The notes beneath the pieces were generated by a model that worked only from the letters and a program-made list of their open reading frames with translations, did no database searches and was not told the origin of the DNA. From contig JAQGDQ010000131.1 of the NCBI GenBank assembly GCA_030141605.1, positions 374,001-434,000 on the forward strand: a DNA stretch of 60,000 nt, read 5' to 3'. This document shows, one piece after another, positions 58,217 through 60,000 of this stretch. A program made the position numbers and the translations under genes. The first letter of the stretch is position 1. Each line of letters starts with the position of its first letter. Origin of the DNA: Tubiluchus corallicola (lineage: Eukaryota; Priapulida; Priapulimorpha; Priapulimorphida; Tubiluchidae).

Positions 58217-58645
58217 TGGATGGATCAAGCAAACTTTAATATCTTTTATTGAAAAAGATCTGGATAGTCCAGGAATGGTAGTAGAGTCATTGATACATTA
58301 CCCACCATCAAGGAAAGGAAATCAAACATTCACAACATTGGGGCTGTGATGGTTTGAAGGGCTTTTTAAGTGACGCACAAGTCAAGGCATTTCAAAGGTT
58401 GAGGACGTAATTTCTGAATTTTGAAGTTCTTGAAACATAGTAAGAAAAGGTTTTTCACTTGTATTATTTAGTACTCATTGGCGATAATGCCCATCCCATC
58501 GCAAGCACATAAAATGCTGGGACACTTCAGAGGTAAACCATAATACACTAGTATCAAGAGGACATTGGTCTCCAATGCTGAATCCGACGGAAAACAAATG
58601 GTGCAAGATTACAGCTATTGAAAAATCCATTATTTGTCTTTTAAA
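58217..58645 (+). pseudogene. decayed Tc1/mariner-IS630-type (DDE_3) transposase
   Basis: One frame reads WMDQANFNIF, then RSG and SRNGSRVIDTLP, then NIHNIGAVMV, with TGA/TAG codons where family members have residues such as Trp. Further on are GDNAHPIAST (about 58482) and WSPMLNPTENKW (about 58570-58605). The order D-x-NF, GAI, DN...H, SPxLNPxExxW is the DDE_3 catalytic core. Stops, frame changes and lack of an N-terminal HTH show a dead copy. I did not find its inverted repeats. Confidence 0.65.
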
Positions 58646-58860
58646 ATAGGTTGTATAAAAATGAAATCCATTGTCTAATGAAATGCAGTTTATAAAAATT
58701 AAATAAATAATAGTTTATCTTTTGTAATGCATTGTAGAAAAATGATATTCACCGACCAATGTACTGAAATAAACTGCATAAAAATGAAATTCAATGTCAG
58801 TATTACAAAATAAATCAAATTTATTCAAGCAATAACATTGCCTACATATTGTCTACATGT

Positions 58861-59009
58861 GGTTGACTTAGTTCTTCGCCACCCTTTCACCAATCAGTTG
58901 AATATCATATCTCAGATACATTAATCATTAAAATAATTTTGTCACACTGTGCCATATCACAGTGTTTCACGCACTGTGTGTTTCTTGTAAAAAGGTGATA
59001 AATAAAGAC

Positions 59010-59044
<35 letters not shown>

Positions 59045-59045
59045 G
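58861..59045 (+). mobile_element. LINE 3' end, copy B with (ACTT)n tail
   Basis: TTAGTTCTTCGCCACCCTTTCACC is followed after about 100 bp by GGTGATAAATAAAGAC and about nine ACTT units (59010-59044). The layout matches copy A at 42586-42763. The longer, purer tail suggests this copy is younger. Confidence 0.65.
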
Positions 59046-59954
59046 TCTCGAACTTGAAGCAACACGTCTTCTGTGAATGAAAACAGTCAGGAAGAGTACT
59101 CGCATTAATAAACCAAAATTGAAAACAAAATGTTTGAGTGTGAGTAGGAATGATAGGCTCAACACAAAGCAAAACATCAAATGAGTGATGCTAGCAAGCG
59201 CATAGAAACTGAAAAGAACAGTACAGTTGAAATAGCACAGCCAACCGTAATTGACTGTATCATGTACATAAGCAGCGACAGAAACACCAAGCAGAGAAGA
59301 GAATCAGGGCGACTCATATTAATTTGCAAAACAACACCATTAATTCACGCTGCATTTATACTTTGAAATGGATCACTACAGCAGTGAAAAATCAACACTA
59401 GAAGAAATATCCAAGACAGACTAATAAGGAGATTTAATTCTGTTTGGCTTGTCTTAAATGTTAGATATTATGTTAAATTTGCCGAATCTGAAAGTGATAC
59501 AATTACGGCTACAATAACGCATTTTTGTATAGGCAACATATTTGATAGAGGAAGTGGCAGAATCAGAATTTGGCTAGCATAAGACTTTCCAAGTGAATTA
59601 GTTATTCAATTTTAATAACATAAATCACCCAGTGTCTAACTTAGCCAAACAGATGTAATAAAGTCAAATGATAGGGCATAGCATCGGGCAAAGTACGAGT
59701 AGTGCTTGTGCCTGTTTGGTCTACTGTGCATTCTTAATTCACAAAAAATAAATAAGGAGAAATCAGTAGCTCAGAAAAGAACTTTTCTAAGTGCAATAAT
59801 ACGAGTAAGTACAGGAATTGCAATTTCATTATTAGATTTGCCAGTTCATGTATTATCAGCACCTGTTAGTACTGCTGCATGAGCATGAGTAGTTAAGACT
59901 TGGCAGACCTTTACATATGTAAATTACTGAGTTGTCTAAATATATGAGAACTAA
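59046..59954. other. gene-free stretch
   Basis: Nothing recognised. A 61-codon frame at 59181-59366 has no family resemblance and is probably chance. Confidence 0.5.
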
Positions 59955-60000
59955 ATGATGATGATAAACCTCTATTTAGGAAAACCAATCTAATATACAA
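59955..60000 (-). mobile_element. LINE 3' end with (ATC)n tail, cut by window edge
   Basis: On the minus strand the sequence runs TTTTCCTAAATAGAGGTTTA followed by TCATCATCAT. It looks like a further non-LTR 3' end, seen only at its tail. Confidence 0.35.

Overview
The window is AT-rich DNA from a multicellular animal, most likely an invertebrate. Evidence: two genes split by many GT-AG introns, long intergenic stretches, abundant microsatellites, and decayed LINE, pogo/Tigger, piggyBac-like and DDE transposon remains. No bacterial, organellar or plant signature was seen. The phylum cannot be fixed from the sequence. A 4-hydroxybutyrate-CoA-transferase-like gene fits invertebrates rather than vertebrates.

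Layout. 1-24 kb: gene-poor; one PAN/apple-like exon at about 9.5 kb (minus strand), two large low-complexity tracts (a CT array at 13.3-13.7 kb and a CAA/CAG/TAC compound array at 20.4-20.9 kb), and a LINE-like tail at 14.2 kb. 25.1-39.7 kb: a 16-exon minus-strand gene for TAF1B, the zinc-ribbon RNA polymerase I initiation factor of the SL1/TIF-IB complex. Its exons were joined by hand; all phases agree and give about 972 codons. 39.7-45.6 kb: intergenic, with a pogo/Jerky-like transposase 3' end, a LINE tail, a fold-back element with iterated subterminal motifs, and an unassigned coding-like stretch. 45.7-54.2 kb: a 9-exon minus-strand gene for an acetyl-CoA hydrolase/4-hydroxybutyrate CoA-transferase family protein of about 473 aa with a mitochondrial-type N-terminus. 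Its last intron is mostly a Tigger-like element that itself contains LINE reverse-transcriptase remains. 55.8-56.7 kb: a frame-broken OTU/papain-like peptidase domain with an FDSH motif, of the type carried by large transposons. 57-60 kb: LINE tails and a decayed Tc1/mariner-IS630 type (DDE_3) transposase.

The two genes are co-oriented neighbours with unrelated jobs (rDNA transcription and mitochondrial acyl-CoA metabolism), and nothing suggests they are functionally linked. The most distinctive signals are a 77-residue tandem repeat in the TAF1B C-terminal exon, a datable retroelement insertion in a duplicated TAF1B intron segment, the nested Tigger/LINE in the CoA-transferase intron, and the fold-back element. 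I found no convincing new multi-gene system.
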